61,501 nucleotides of DNA from Anaerolineaceae bacterium (GCA_003524305.1 DQHW01000049.1:11766-73266); one strand, 5' to 3'. Numbered from the stretch's first letter, positions 41,871-52,247 are shown. The notes: generated from the letters alone by a model not told the origin. A program made the numbers and translations.

Positions 41871-42854
41871 ATGGATTCATTTGCGATCGAAACAAATTCA
41901 CTGAACAAAGTATTTAATACCAAAACAGGGTTATGGAAGAATAAATCAAAATCAACCATGGCGGTTGAAAGTATTTCATTTTCTGTGGAGCGCGGAGAAT
42001 TGTTTGGTTTGCTAGGACCCAACGGCGCCGGCAAGACCACCACAGTCAAAATGCTGACTACCTTGCTTCTGCCCACGGGTGGTTCGGCTAAGATCCTTGG
42101 TATGGATGTGGTTAAACAAACCGCCGAAGTACGTAAACATATCGGTTTTGCTTTTAGCGGCAGCCGCGGATTATATAACCGTCTCACTGCATTTCAAAAC
42201 CTCAAATATTTCGCAGAACTCTATTCACTTAAAGATGATTATGCCAATAAGCGCATCCCCATGCTGCTTGACCTGGTGGGGTTGGCTGATCGTGCAGATG
42301 ACCGGGTTGAAACTTATTCCAGCGGTATGACCCAGCGGCTTCATCTAGCAAGGGCTTTACTGCATGATCCTGAAGTGTTATTTTTGGATGAACCCACCGT
42401 AGGCATTGACCCAGTTGGATCGCGAGAACTTCGCAAGACCATCAAGAATTTGCTATCGCTGGGTAAAACCATCTTATTAACCACCCACTACATGGCTGAA
42501 GCCGAAGAGTTGTGCCACCGCATCGCAATCGTAAAAAAAGGCAACATCGTCGCCCTCGATACCCCAGATGCGCTCAAGCGCCGTATCAGCGGTGAGTCCG
42601 TAATCGAAGCCAGTGTTCAATCTGCTCAAGTTCAAGTGTTGATTGAAAAATTGAAAGTTATGGATAAGCGGACGGTGATTGAACATAACACCGCTACCGA
42701 ACCCGAGAAATTAAGCATCCGCACCCCTGAACCGGGGAAGGTTTTGGAACTTCTTTCACCTTTTCTGAATCAGCAGTACATTCTCAATCTTGAGGCGCGT
42801 TCACAAACATTGGAAGATGTCTATATTGCCATCATCCAGGGAGATCAGGCATGA
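41871..42854 (+). CDS. ABC-2 transporter ATP-binding protein
   Basis: 327 residues from the ATG at 41871 with AAAGGA upstream. Walker A GPNGAGKTTTVKML, signature YSSGMTQRLHLARALLHDPE (S-S-G-M rather than L-S-G-G), Walker B VLFLDEPTVGIDP, and the H-loop LLTTHYMAEAEELC. A C-terminal domain of about 100 residues follows. It powers the two permeases that overlap downstream. Exporters of this type carry drugs, lipids or polysaccharides. Confidence 0.95.
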   Translation: MDSFAIETNSLNKVFNTKTGLWKNKSKSTMAVESISFSVERGELFGLLGPNGAGKTTTVKMLTTLLLPTGGSAKILGMDVVKQTAEVRKHIGFAFSGSRGLYNRLTAFQNLKYFAELYSLKDDYANKRIPMLLDLVGLADRADDRVETYSSGMTQRLHLARALLHDPEVLFLDEPTVGIDPVGSRELRKTIKNLLSLGKTILLTTHYMAEAEELCHRIAIVKKGNIVALDTPDALKRRISGESVIEASVQSAQVQVLIEKLKVMDKRTVIEHNTATEPEKLSIRTPEPGKVLELLSPFLNQQYILNLEARSQTLEDVYIAIIQGDQA

Positions 42855-43642
42855 AGCGTTTCCGCTGGGGATTGATCAAACAACAAATGTCGGTTCAGTT
42901 TCTGGTTCGCACCATGAATCCGCTTTCTTTGGGGTTGTTTGTCATCCAGCCGGCAGTATTCTCTGCGGTGGGTATGCTGCTTTCACGTGCCGCGGGCAAT
43001 TCCACCCCCGACCTTGTCTACAATGTGATCGGCGGCGGCATCATGGGCATGTGGAGCGGACTGGTTTTTACATCCACTTATGATATTGTGGGAGACCGGC
43101 GCAATGGCATGCTGGAATTGATTGTAGGCAGCCCTACATCACTCAACCTCATTGAGGCCATCCGCACTTTAACCAATGTGCTCTCGGGGCTTTTCAGTTT
43201 GGCGCTGGCATTTCTGGCGGCCATTCTCGTTTTTGGATACTCATTTACCGGGGTCAATTTCTGGGGAGTGTTGATCTCACTGGTAATTTTATTGTTTTCC
43301 ATGTGGGCTATTGGTGTTTTCCTGGCAAATTTTTTAGCCTGGTCTCGCCTGTCTGGCACTTTTGTTGATTACCTCGAAATGCCAATCGCTTTCTTATGCG
43401 GATTCATGTATCCCATTCGAGTATTACCGGTTTGGTTGCAATACATTTCTGGTGCAGTACCCATCCGTTGGGCTTTGGAGGCGATGAATGAAAGCCTGTT
43501 GGGTTCTTTTGACTTGCGGTATCTCGCCATCCATTGGGTGATGGCAGTGGGTCTTTCTTTTGTATTAATCGTTCTAACCAGTAGGATGCAGGCAAAAGTG
43601 CATGACAGCATTCGGCTAAGCGGAGAGTTGAGCTCAATATGA
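42851..43642 (+). CDS. ABC-2 type permease, copy 1
   Basis: 263 residues, six helices. ATGA overlap with the ATPase. The GEISEG-like segment IVGDRRNGMLELIVGSPTSL is the family's inner loop. Related to copy 2 in layout, not in close sequence. Confidence 0.93.
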   Translation: MKRFRWGLIKQQMSVQFLVRTMNPLSLGLFVIQPAVFSAVGMLLSRAAGNSTPDLVYNVIGGGIMGMWSGLVFTSTYDIVGDRRNGMLELIVGSPTSLNLIEAIRTLTNVLSGLFSLALAFLAAILVFGYSFTGVNFWGVLISLVILLFSMWAIGVFLANFLAWSRLSGTFVDYLEMPIAFLCGFMYPIRVLPVWLQYISGAVPIRWALEAMNESLLGSFDLRYLAIHWVMAVGLSFVLIVLTSRMQAKVHDSIRLSGELSSI

Positions 43643-44439
43643 TCAACAAATTGGTGCATATCATCCGCATCTATTTTGCTGAAGCCTGGCTGGCTTACCA
43701 GGGACGTTTCGCCATTACATCCCCCTTTGGCTATATTGCAGGAAAATTAGGTTTTCCCTTCTTTTTGATGCTCTTTTTTATTTTCATGGGTAAATACGTT
43801 GGGTTCAGCGACCCGCTTTATATCGTAATTGGCAACATTTTGCTCATCCCCGCCTCAAGCGGCATGGGCGGCGTCACCCTGGCCATTGGGGATGAACGTC
43901 AATGGGGCACTCTTTCTTATGTTTTGGGAAGTCCGGCGCCGCGCAGCCCGGTATTCATGGGACGGGCTTTTTATTACATTGTGGATGGTTTCGTGACTGC
44001 CCTGCTTGGATTCGCCATAGCTGCCCTCGTATTTGGTCTGGACTTAACCAGAGTCAACATCGTATTGCTCATGGTGTGCAGTTTATTGATTGCGGTAACT
44101 TCCTCCGGGCTTGGCTTTCTCTTTGGCAGCATCTCACTGGTGACGCGCGACGGCTGGATGATCTTGAATACCTTCCTTTCTTTCTTGTATATACTGGTGG
44201 GGGTTAATTTTCCCGTGGCTTCTTTGCCGCTATTTCTGCAAAAGGTGGCTTGGGGGCTGCCGCTTACCCGCGGACTCATGGCCGCGCGCCTGGTGATGGA
44301 TGGAAATGGTTGGTCTTCGATAAGTGGTTTAATTGCCGGTGAAGCCCTGGTTGGGTTTATATACATCCTGATAGGTTATTTCTTCTTCATGTTTCTTGAA
44401 AAACGCAGTATGCGCTCTGGCACCCTGGATGCAATGTAA
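43639..44439 (+). CDS. ABC-2 type permease, copy 2
   Basis: 266 residues, six helices. It overlaps copy 1 by four bases (ATGA). The segment IGDERQWGTLSYVLGSPAPR corresponds to the family loop in copy 1. The two permeases likely form a heterodimer with one ATPase dimer. The operon ends before a bidirectional terminator. Confidence 0.93.
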   Translation: MINKLVHIIRIYFAEAWLAYQGRFAITSPFGYIAGKLGFPFFLMLFFIFMGKYVGFSDPLYIVIGNILLIPASSGMGGVTLAIGDERQWGTLSYVLGSPAPRSPVFMGRAFYYIVDGFVTALLGFAIAALVFGLDLTRVNIVLLMVCSLLIAVTSSGLGFLFGSISLVTRDGWMILNTFLSFLYILVGVNFPVASLPLFLQKVAWGLPLTRGLMAARLVMDGNGWSSISGLIAGEALVGFIYILIGYFFFMFLEKRSMRSGTLDAM

Positions 44440-44520
44440 TTCATTTGATGAATGTCGTTTAATTTGATTGATTTTTAAAAATAGTAATGCCAAGATATTT
44501 TTTGATCAAGTAAAGACAAT

Positions 44521-44554
44521 CAAAACCGAGAGCTAACCTTAGCTCTCGATTTTG
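44521..44554. terminator. bidirectional terminator between the ABC and sigma-factor operons
   Basis: CAAAACCGAGAGCTAA and TTAGCTCTCGATTTTG pair over two bases, one mismatch. Confidence 0.85.
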
Positions 44555-44574
44555 ATTTGCCTTGCTTGCAGGAT

Positions 44575-45510
44575 TTATGGTTTCATAGATTCCGCGATAT
44601 TTATCAATTCATCCAGGGTTAGCATGTCTGCAGGCAGGTTCGTTTGTAAGACAAAGGTAAATCCGTTTTCAGACCAGATCAACTGATTCCAGCGGGCGTA
44701 ATCCCATTCACCTTCTTCGTTTTGGAAGGGGTATATTGGAATTTGCTCGATCCAGGCTCCTCTGACTCCCCTGACGGTGACTTCAATCACAGGGATATCG
44801 CCAGTTCCGGTAATCCACGGATCGGTATTCTCACTGGTAAGAGTTTGATCCAGTGCGATTATCGCCGAAAATTGAAGACCGTCATGCAGTGGAGGGTCCA
44901 ATTCCATGCGATACGAAGTATCCGAAGTAATCGTTTGACCGGTGAAGAGAATATCGCGATTACTAATGGTAAAACCGTCTGGCAAATATCCGATTGAATA
45001 AACCTGAAAGCCTGCTTTCGCACTGGCTTCGGCTGCTGTCAGCAGGGCGGATTCATAGAACTGAGGCGTTATCTTGGCAATTAAAGTCGGGTTAGGTGTA
45101 GTAGTGGGTGTGCCGCTTTGCATGGTCGCAACATAGTTTTCTGCGTCTGTGGGTTGGTCAACAAAGAAGAAGTTGCCGATATTTTGAATAAGATCTTGTG
45201 CGAAAGTCCGCATGGGGGGGATGGCCAAACTGAAGAGTGCAAGAAGCAGGCATATCCCCAAGGCTGAAACAAATGAAAAGCGTGGATTCACTTGGCGCCT
45301 GCGAGACTTACTGCTGGCAGCCTCAAGCAAATGCTGTTTAATGATCAGACGTTCATGGCTAAGAGAGGCACTTGAAAAAGCAGAGAGCTCGCTGGCGATA
45401 CGCAATTCTTGCGCATAGTCGTTTGTCAATCCTTCCATCACTATCGTTTGATGGTTTTGAATCTTGTCTAAATCCTCATTGAATTGACGGATCATTTCTT
45501 TATCGTTCAT
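44575..45510 (-). CDS. membrane anti-sigma-factor candidate with DUF4367 domain
   Basis: 311 residues from the ATG at 45510, six bases after GGAGG; the ATG three bases earlier is too close. Residues 1-80 are cytoplasmic and helical. One membrane helix FVSALGICLLLALFSLAIPP follows near 83-102. The C-terminal outside part ends with RGVRGAWIEQIPIYPFQ and LIWSENGFTFVLQTNLPADM, the DUF4367 pattern. It overlaps the sigma-factor gene by 11 bases, so it is the probable regulator of that sigma factor. Confidence 0.8.
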   Translation of the reverse strand: MNDKEMIRQFNEDLDKIQNHQTIVMEGLTNDYAQELRIASELSAFSSASLSHERLIIKQHLLEAASSKSRRRQVNPRFSFVSALGICLLLALFSLAIPPMRTFAQDLIQNIGNFFFVDQPTDAENYVATMQSGTPTTTPNPTLIAKITPQFYESALLTAAEASAKAGFQVYSIGYLPDGFTISNRDILFTGQTITSDTSYRMELDPPLHDGLQFSAIIALDQTLTSENTDPWITGTGDIPVIEVTVRGVRGAWIEQIPIYPFQNEEGEWDYARWNQLIWSENGFTFVLQTNLPADMLTLDELINIAESMKP

Positions 45511-46084
45511 CATATTCCTCCATTTCATTTAATAGCTGACGCATCCGCTGCATGGACCGATACAATATGACACCTACATGACTTTCACCTAGTGTGGTCA
45601 GTTTTGCGATCTGACGGTTGGTCAGGTTTGCAGCAAACTTGAGCGAGATGATGTCTTTTTCGCGGCCTGAAAGCTGTTTGAGAGCGGTCAAAAGCCGTTG
45701 CTCTGCTTCAAGGTTCAGGCTTGCTTCTTCGGGTTGTGGGTCATTGGCGATAAGCTGTTCCATCACTTCTGAATGAACCTCACGCTTATTTTTTCGATTT
45801 CTATGATGATCATTTACGGCGTGACGGGCGATGCCAAAAATCCATGCACCAAAGGGCGCTTTGTCGGGTTTATAGCGGGGAAGCGCAGTAAGCAGAGCTT
45901 CAAACACTTCTGAAGTCAAATCGTCTGCAGAGGTGAGGTCGCCAACGCGATAAAGCGCATATTTGTGTACCAGTGGAAAATAGCGGTCAAATAGCTTGGT
46001 GAAAGCGGCTGGATCCGCCAGTGCTCTGGCAGCCAGTTCTGATTCATCGTTCAAGGGTTGATCATTTTGAGTGGTTTGAGTCAT
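45500..46084 (-). CDS. ECF-type sigma-70 factor
   Basis: 194 residues. Region 2: FDRYFPLVHKYALYRVGDLT and LTSEVFEALLTALPRYKP, then APFGAWIFGIARHAVNDHHR. Region 4: QLSGREKDIISLKFAANLTN, then RQIAKLTTLGESHVGVILYR. It directs transcription of a stress or envelope regulon. The overlapping anti-sigma gene downstream should hold it at the membrane. The target promoters are not seen in the window. Confidence 0.95.
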   Translation of the reverse strand: MTQTTQNDQPLNDESELAARALADPAAFTKLFDRYFPLVHKYALYRVGDLTSADDLTSEVFEALLTALPRYKPDKAPFGAWIFGIARHAVNDHHRNRKNKREVHSEVMEQLIANDPQPEEASLNLEAEQRLLTALKQLSGREKDIISLKFAANLTNRQIAKLTTLGESHVGVILYRSMQRMRQLLNEMEEYDER

Positions 46085-46587
46085 GCAGTCTCCATTAAAA
46101 TCCCGGGTTCTGCCAGTTAGTTCGGAAAATAATAAAAAGTATTACAAGCAGTACCCAACAGTACAGTTGATGCAAAATCACACGAATTATCTCCCAAATT
46201 TAGAATTAAAAATTGCCTTTTATCTGGTTCTGAACTGTTGCTGAATGTCGAAAAGCAAAGATGTAAGAAAAATTTATAAAACACAACCATTCTTGTTTTC
46301 ACCTTTCTTAGCGTTTAGAGATTTACACTTAATCGCATTTTAATAACAGTTTTACTGAATTATTACTGATTCTGTCTAAATTATCTTTTACAATTCTTAT
46401 TGCAGGTTTATTTGTTACTGGTAGTTGGAGGATAAATGGAGTTCAAGAACACCTTTTTAGAAATCCATTTTTTTGTACAACTTTCATTTCAAAAAATACG
46501 GCATTAATAAGAGCCATTTGCGAGAACAAAACCCTTGTGATGGTCTCTTGTCTGGCTGTGAATTACTGTTAGCAGAAGAGTAAAAAC
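46085..46587. other. gene-free interval before the sensor kinase
   Basis: About 500 AT-rich bases between the divergent sigma factor and kinase genes. A TACAAT at 46389-46394 could be a -10 box. I see no gene, hairpin or repeat worth naming; the length hints at complex control. Confidence 0.4.
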
Positions 46588-49500
46588 ATGACTATCTCAA
46601 AACAAAAAAAAGAGCTCCATGCATCAGTATTGCCTGATATCAATCAAATTGAAGACGAATTGTATACGGCTTCTGTCAAGCGTCTTGCAGAATATTCTTA
46701 TGAAAAAGTAACAGATGAAGGGCTCGATTTATCAAATATCCACTTCAATGATTTGTTTGATATTGATGATATTCAGCATATTCAAGATGCTTTTGCAAGT
46801 GCAACGGGGGTTGCTGCAATCATAACTGACCCTTCAGGACTACCCATAACCAAGCCCAGCAATTTCACTCCTCTTTGTATTAATATTATCCGCCAAACTG
46901 AATTAGGGTTAAAAAACTGCATGAGATCTGATGCACAGATTGGACGTTATAACCCGAAGGGTGCAGTCGTCCAGCCTTGTCTTAGCGGCGGATTATGGGA
47001 TGCTGGGGCGAGTATCAGCATTGGCAAGAACCATATCGCCAATTGGCTGATTGGTCAGATTCGAGACCAGAGCAAGAGTGATGAAGAAATGTTGGAATAC
47101 GCCATAAAAATTGGAGCAGATCCTAAAAAATTCAGCCTTGCCTTGAAGAATATTCCAGTGATGGCTATTGAGAGATTTCAAGATATTGCTAATGCCTTGT
47201 TCTTAATTGCTAACATGATGTCGAATGCAGCCTATCAGAATTTAAAATTGGCAAGTGTTGTGACTCAACAAAAGGTGATTGAAAAGGAATTATTGCAATA
47301 TAAAGAAAAGTTGGAAGAGCTTATCGAAGAACGAACCAATCAGGTAGTCAAGTTAAATACTAAATTAGAAAAAAACTTAAGTTTTCTCAATCGATTAGTT
47401 GATACATCACCAAACCTGGTTTTTAGCTTAAACCCTCAAGATGAAATTACTTTTTGTAATGATCAGTTTATTCATGAATTTGGTGTATCAGAAAAGAAAG
47501 CAGTTATTGGAAAAAAATTATGTGCTGTATTCAAGGGAATGGATCAAGGATTTTGTAATGGACTTTTAGAGATTAACCATAATGGTATTAGAACTGGACA
47601 ATACGAATGTGTTCTCCAATTGAACCTTGGCCAGAAAAAACAATATTTAGCAAATAAAGCGACTTTAGTTTCTTCTGATAATTTACCTCAAGAGAACATT
47701 TTTATCTTAATTAACCTTACTAAACAAAAAAACCAAGAGATGAAGCTCAGCAATAGCGAACACAGGCTTCTTACTTTATTTGAATCCATGCCGGTGATTC
47801 TATTAGAAGAAGACCAATCTGAAGTTAAAGCCTTCGTAGATGATTTGAAAGAGAAACACGGAGATGGGGCTATTGAATATTTTCGCGCCCATCCGGAACT
47901 TCTCCCTGATATACATAAACTGATAAGAATTACTGATTGTAATCAAATGGCATTAGAATTTTATGGTTTTCCAACAAAAGACGAGTTATTTAAAGACTAT
48001 CTAAAATTATTTTCTACAAGTGCGTCAGAGAGTTTTAAAAAGCAAATTGAAGGATATATACTTGGAAAAACAGAATTTGAATCGGAAGATCCTCATTATC
48101 GTTCAACAGGAGAACAAGTTTTTGTAAGGGTTCGTTTGAGCATCCCACAAGAAAACCTAAATGATTTTCGCAGAGTGCTGGTTTCAATTGTCGATATTAC
48201 TGAAAGAAAAAATGCAGAGAATGCATTAGCGTACAATGAAGAAAAATTTAGAAACGTCATCCAACAATCAGTGGATGGTATTATTCTTTTTGATCAGAAT
48301 GGAAAGATTATTGAATGGAACAGAGCAGATGAAAGAATAACAGGTTATTCAATTAAAGAAGCTCAAGCAATGCATATTTGGGATTTAATTTCAATTTTGA
48401 CCAAAGATACTAAAGAAATCGAATTTCTAAAGATACATGATCAGCTTAAGGCTGCTTTGTTTGACCGCATGTCGCCGCTGCTTAATGACATTATGGAAAT
48501 CACGATAACAGCAAAGAATGGCGATAGGCTGGTGATTGCTGCAACTTTATCAAACATTGAAACAGGGCACAATTTCGTTGGGTGCCTCATTATCAGGGAT
48601 ATATCCAACCTCAAGAAGTCTCAAGCAGAGGTTCAAAAATTGGCTTCAGCCGTTCGTGAAATTAGTGAAGGACTGGTCATAGCTAATCTTCGCGGCGAAA
48701 CAGAATATGTCAATCTCGCTGTTGAAAAAATCACAGGTTTTTCAAGTGAAGAATTGCTGGGCAAAAATTTGCTTCATTTTCTGACAGCGTCTTTGAGCGT
48801 CGAGCAAATAAATTTCAATGAATTGGGATTGCAGGCAGGCAATATCCAGCGTGGAAAAATGGTCTGTACAAAAAAGGATGGGACTCAATACACGCTTCAG
48901 TATAATATTGCACCGATCATTGATGAACATGGGAATAGAAATTATGTATCTGTTATTTCTGATGTCAGTCAGAATGAATTAATGGAGCAGCAGAATCGGC
49001 AGGCGCAAAAATTGGAAGCCATTGGGTCGCTGGCTGCCGGCGTGGCGCATGAAATAAATACTCCCACGCAATACGTGGGAAACAACCTCCTTTTCATAAA
49101 AAAAGAGTTCAATTCGTTTATTCGGTTATTGGAAAAATTTCAACAATTGCTTAACCAGGTTCAGTCGGGTGAATCTGTAAATGAATTAACCGAACAACTG
49201 CTTCTTGAAAAAAAAGAAGCCGATTTGGATTATCTCATGCTTGAAATCCCGAAAGCTATTGACGAATCACTCGAAGGGATTGGCCGGGTTACAAAAATTG
49301 TTCAGGCAATTAAAGAATTCTCCCACCCCAGCATGGACGAAAAAACGCCGGTGGATTTAAACCGGGCCATTGATACCACCATCACAGTCTCACGCAATGA
49401 ATGGAAATATGTGGCAGATCTGGTTCCCCATTATGATGAAAATTTGCCAACTGTTATTTGTTCACCCGGTGAGATCAACCAGGTTATTCTTAACCTCATT

Positions 49501-49842
49501 ACCAATGCCGCACATGCCATTAAGGAACAAATAGCGAAGGGTGTGTTTACCAAAGGACTGATCGAAATTTTCACCTTTGCTAAAGAAAAATCGATAGAAA
49601 TTCACGTAAAAGATAATGGCGGCGGCATTCCAGATGAATATCGTGAAAAAGTATTCAATCCCTTCTTCACCACAAAACCTGTGGGTATGGGTACCGGTCA
49701 AGGTTTATCCATTTCATATAAAGTGATCGTCAACAAACATAATGGATCTTTAATCTTTAATTCTGAGGATGGCAAAGGCACTACTTTCATCATCACGTTG
49801 CCAATTATTGCAGGAGAAAAGACAGACCTAGTTAATGATTAA
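46588..49842 (+). CDS. PocR-domain multi-PAS histidine kinase
   Basis: 1084 residues, soluble. Residues about 50-225 form a PocR sensory domain (LFDIDDIQHIQDAFASATGV, with CINIIRQTELGLKNCMRSD and CLSGGLWDAG). A coiled coil (about 235-262), then PAS domains near 265-385, 390-545, 549-680 and 685-800. The histidine kinase has GVAHEINTPTQYVGNN with the phospho-His near 821, N-box NLITNAAHAI, DNGGGIP and GTGQGLSISYKVI. PocR domains are thought to bind small hydrocarbons or propanediol-like ligands. Two response regulators follow. Confidence 0.92.
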   Translation: MTISKQKKELHASVLPDINQIEDELYTASVKRLAEYSYEKVTDEGLDLSNIHFNDLFDIDDIQHIQDAFASATGVAAIITDPSGLPITKPSNFTPLCINIIRQTELGLKNCMRSDAQIGRYNPKGAVVQPCLSGGLWDAGASISIGKNHIANWLIGQIRDQSKSDEEMLEYAIKIGADPKKFSLALKNIPVMAIERFQDIANALFLIANMMSNAAYQNLKLASVVTQQKVIEKELLQYKEKLEELIEERTNQVVKLNTKLEKNLSFLNRLVDTSPNLVFSLNPQDEITFCNDQFIHEFGVSEKKAVIGKKLCAVFKGMDQGFCNGLLEINHNGIRTGQYECVLQLNLGQKKQYLANKATLVSSDNLPQENIFILINLTKQKNQEMKLSNSEHRLLTLFESMPVILLEEDQSEVKAFVDDLKEKHGDGAIEYFRAHPELLPDIHKLIRITDCNQMALEFYGFPTKDELFKDYLKLFSTSASESFKKQIEGYILGKTEFESEDPHYRSTGEQVFVRVRLSIPQENLNDFRRVLVSIVDITERKNAENALAYNEEKFRNVIQQSVDGIILFDQNGKIIEWNRADERITGYSIKEAQAMHIWDLISILTKDTKEIEFLKIHDQLKAALFDRMSPLLNDIMEITITAKNGDRLVIAATLSNIETGHNFVGCLIIRDISNLKKSQAEVQKLASAVREISEGLVIANLRGETEYVNLAVEKITGFSSEELLGKNLLHFLTASLSVEQINFNELGLQAGNIQRGKMVCTKKDGTQYTLQYNIAPIIDEHGNRNYVSVISDVSQNELMEQQNRQAQKLEAIGSLAAGVAHEINTPTQYVGNNLLFIKKEFNSFIRLLEKFQQLLNQVQSGESVNELTEQLLLEKKEADLDYLMLEIPKAIDESLEGIGRVTKIVQAIKEFSHPSMDEKTPVDLNRAIDTTITVSRNEWKYVADLVPHYDENLPTVICSPGEINQVILNLITNAAHAIKEQIAKGVFTKGLIEIFTFAKEKSIEIHVKDNGGGIPDEYREKVFNPFFTTKPVGMGTGQGLSISYKVIVNKHNGSLIFNSEDGKGTTFIITLPIIAGEKTDLVND

Positions 49843-49876
49843 TGGTTTTGTTATAACCAGAAAATGCGAGAGTCTT

Positions 49877-51073
49877 ATGCAAAAAGTATTGTTGGTGGAC
49901 GATAATCCAAATGTTCTGTACTCGTTTAAAAGAACATTACACTCTGTTAGTAACCAGTGGATTATACTGACCGCTGAAAGCGCCGCAGACGCACTCGAAA
50001 TTATTTCTCATGAGAGCGTAGACATTATTATCTCTGATTTGAGAATGCCAATTATGGATGGGGTAACATTATTGGGCATCGTGGCAAATCAATCGCCCTC
50101 TACGCTGCGCATTGCCATCACAGGTGATGCAGACCCTGTCCTCTGCCAACAGGCAACCCTGGTGGCTCATCAATTCATCGCCAAACCTATTGAACCACAA
50201 GAACTCACTCGAATTATTAACCAGGCAGTCGGAGTGAGTAGTCTGGTGATGAAGGCTGATGTTAAAAAGGCGATCCTTAAAATTGCCAACCTGCCCAGCC
50301 AGCCAAGTTTATACAATCAATTATTAGCTGAATTAAATAAACCGGATGTTGATCTCGACTACCTGGCTTCAGTCATCTCACAAGATATTAGTATGACAGC
50401 CAAGATATTGCAGTTAGTAAATTCAGCATATTTTGGGCTCGCCAGAGAGGTTAAAGAGGTATCTCAAGCTGTCTTTTACCTTGGTGTCGAAACCATCCGC
50501 GATCTTTCTTTATCGGTTCATCTTTTTTCTCAATTTGACCAGGCTCTAATCGCGAGGTCAGGTCTTGGAAACTTGTGGGATCACTCTCTCAGGGTTGCTT
50601 CCTGTTCAAGGGCAATTGCAGCATCCTCAATTTCTGATAAAAAAATAATATCCGGCGCTTTCACTGCAGGTTTATTGCATGATATTGGCAAATTAATTCT
50701 CGGAACTACTGCACCTGATTTTTACAGCTCAAAAAAATATTTGCAGGTGGAAGACAAATTTCAGAATCTTATGCAAGAAAAACTTGAATTTGGATCAACT
50801 CATGCAGATATCGGCGCATATCTTTTAGGAAGTTGGGGTTTACCGCAAGAAATAATAAACGCCGTTCTGACTCATCATTCTTTTGAAAGCCAGAAACGCG
50901 TCGAATTCACCACATCCATGGCAGTATGGTTTGCGAATGCTTATGTGTGTGATTTTTCAAACGAGACAAATACAAATGGATTTCAACCGTCCGATGATAT
51001 GCTCAAAAACCAGGCACTTGCACCTCGTTTGGTTTCTTGGAACAAAGCGTGCGATCAAATTTTAACGAAGTGA
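49877..51073 (+). CDS. response regulator with HDOD output domain
   Basis: 398 residues from the ATG at 49877, where the receiver begins; an upstream ATG overlaps the kinase stop. The receiver has VLLVDDNPNVLYS and the phospho-Asp near 54 (IIISDLRMP), with Lys in FIAKPIE. The HDOD domain (about 150-350) contains LASVISQDISMTAKILQLVN and retains LLHDIGKLIL. HDOD proteins are non-enzymatic or weakly active modules of signalling. It likely takes phosphate from the PocR kinase. Confidence 0.93.
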   Translation: MQKVLLVDDNPNVLYSFKRTLHSVSNQWIILTAESAADALEIISHESVDIIISDLRMPIMDGVTLLGIVANQSPSTLRIAITGDADPVLCQQATLVAHQFIAKPIEPQELTRIINQAVGVSSLVMKADVKKAILKIANLPSQPSLYNQLLAELNKPDVDLDYLASVISQDISMTAKILQLVNSAYFGLAREVKEVSQAVFYLGVETIRDLSLSVHLFSQFDQALIARSGLGNLWDHSLRVASCSRAIAASSISDKKIISGAFTAGLLHDIGKLILGTTAPDFYSSKKYLQVEDKFQNLMQEKLEFGSTHADIGAYLLGSWGLPQEIINAVLTHHSFESQKRVEFTTSMAVWFANAYVCDFSNETNTNGFQPSDDMLKNQALAPRLVSWNKACDQILTK

Positions 51074-51082
51074 GGTTATTAG

Positions 51083-52237
51083 ATGCCGACTATTTTGATT
51101 GTGGATGATGACGAAAACCTGTTGCTTTCTTTTGAACGAAACTTCAGACGTAGTTACACTGTATTAACGGCTATGTCTGGCAAAGAAGGACTGCAAAAAA
51201 TCACGGATAACAAGAAAATTGCCCTGGTTATTTCAGATATGAATATGCCTGAAATGGACGGCATCGAATTTCTTAGCCGGGTGAAAAAAGTTAACCCAAC
51301 TATTACTCGCATTATGTTAACCGGCAAAGCGGATCTAAATGTGGCTATCCAGGCGGTTAATGAAGGCAGTATTTTTCGATTTTTAACCAAGCCTACTACG
51401 CCTGAAATGCTTGAAAGAATCATCAACGATGGACTTGAACAATACCGTTTAATCAACAGCGAAAAAGTGCTGCTCAGTCAAACATTAAACGGAAGTCTGG
51501 ATATTATCAATGAAGTTCTGGGTCTGACAAACCCGGTGGCATTTGGCAGAAGCAGTCGGATTAAAAAAATTGTGACCCACATAATAAGTAAGTCCGACTT
51601 GGAAAATACCTGGCAATATGACCTTGCCGCCACGTTTTGTTTGATAGGCTATATTTCAATTCCGCAGCCTATTCAAGAAAAGATCTACAAAGATATCGAA
51701 CTGGATAAAGCTGAAAAAGAATTGGTCAGCAAAACACCGCAAATTGCCTTCGATTTGATCAAACGCATCCCCCGATTTGAACCGATTGCTGAAATGATTC
51801 TTAACCAAAATAAACCTTTCCATCAGTATAAGAATGCTGTGCAAGATCCCGTGTCAATCGGTGCACAGATTTTGAAGTTGGCAATAGACCTGGATGGATT
51901 GATCACTTCTGGATGGCAGTCGGATGAAATCAAGTTGAAAATGATTAATGATGCTGAACATAACTATAACCCGCATCTCACGGTGACTTTGCTTGATTAC
52001 TTCGTGGATATCGATTACTACGAGCATTTAGTTTTAAATGTTGCGGAATTAAAGATCGGGATGATTTTGGACCAGGACGTTTTTTCAAGTGCCGGTGCAT
52101 TGTTATTGGTAAAGGGGCAAGAGATCACGGATACTGTTCTGCCGCGAATCATCAATTTTCAGCATTATGTGGGTGTGTTGCAGCCGATACGAATTTTGAA
52201 TTTGCCAGAAGCCAAAACCGGTGTTCCAACAGCATAA
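51083..52237 (+). CDS. response regulator with a degenerate HD-GYP-like domain
   Basis: 384 residues. The receiver has LIVDDDENLLLSFER, phospho-Asp 52 (VISDMNMPEMDG) and FLTKPTTPEM. After a linker, residues 155-300 follow the HD-GYP order: RSSRIKKIVTHII, then LAATFCLIGYISIPQPIQEK. Where active HD-GYP proteins have HDIGK this one has CLIGY, and the later GYP loop is lost. It cannot be an active c-di-GMP phosphodiesterase and is probably a binding or scaffold module. It follows the HDOD regulator by nine bases. Confidence 0.85.
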   Translation: MPTILIVDDDENLLLSFERNFRRSYTVLTAMSGKEGLQKITDNKKIALVISDMNMPEMDGIEFLSRVKKVNPTITRIMLTGKADLNVAIQAVNEGSIFRFLTKPTTPEMLERIINDGLEQYRLINSEKVLLSQTLNGSLDIINEVLGLTNPVAFGRSSRIKKIVTHIISKSDLENTWQYDLAATFCLIGYISIPQPIQEKIYKDIELDKAEKELVSKTPQIAFDLIKRIPRFEPIAEMILNQNKPFHQYKNAVQDPVSIGAQILKLAIDLDGLITSGWQSDEIKLKMINDAEHNYNPHLTVTLLDYFVDIDYYEHLVLNVAELKIGMILDQDVFSSAGALLLVKGQEITDTVLPRIINFQHYVGVLQPIRILNLPEAKTGVPTA

Positions 52238-52247
52238 TGACATAAAT

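Noticed and set aside
46117..46302. A 61-codon frame on the minus strand upstream of the sigma-factor gene
   Set aside because: Low-complexity sequence with no ribosome site or family pattern; the interval is better read as non-coding.
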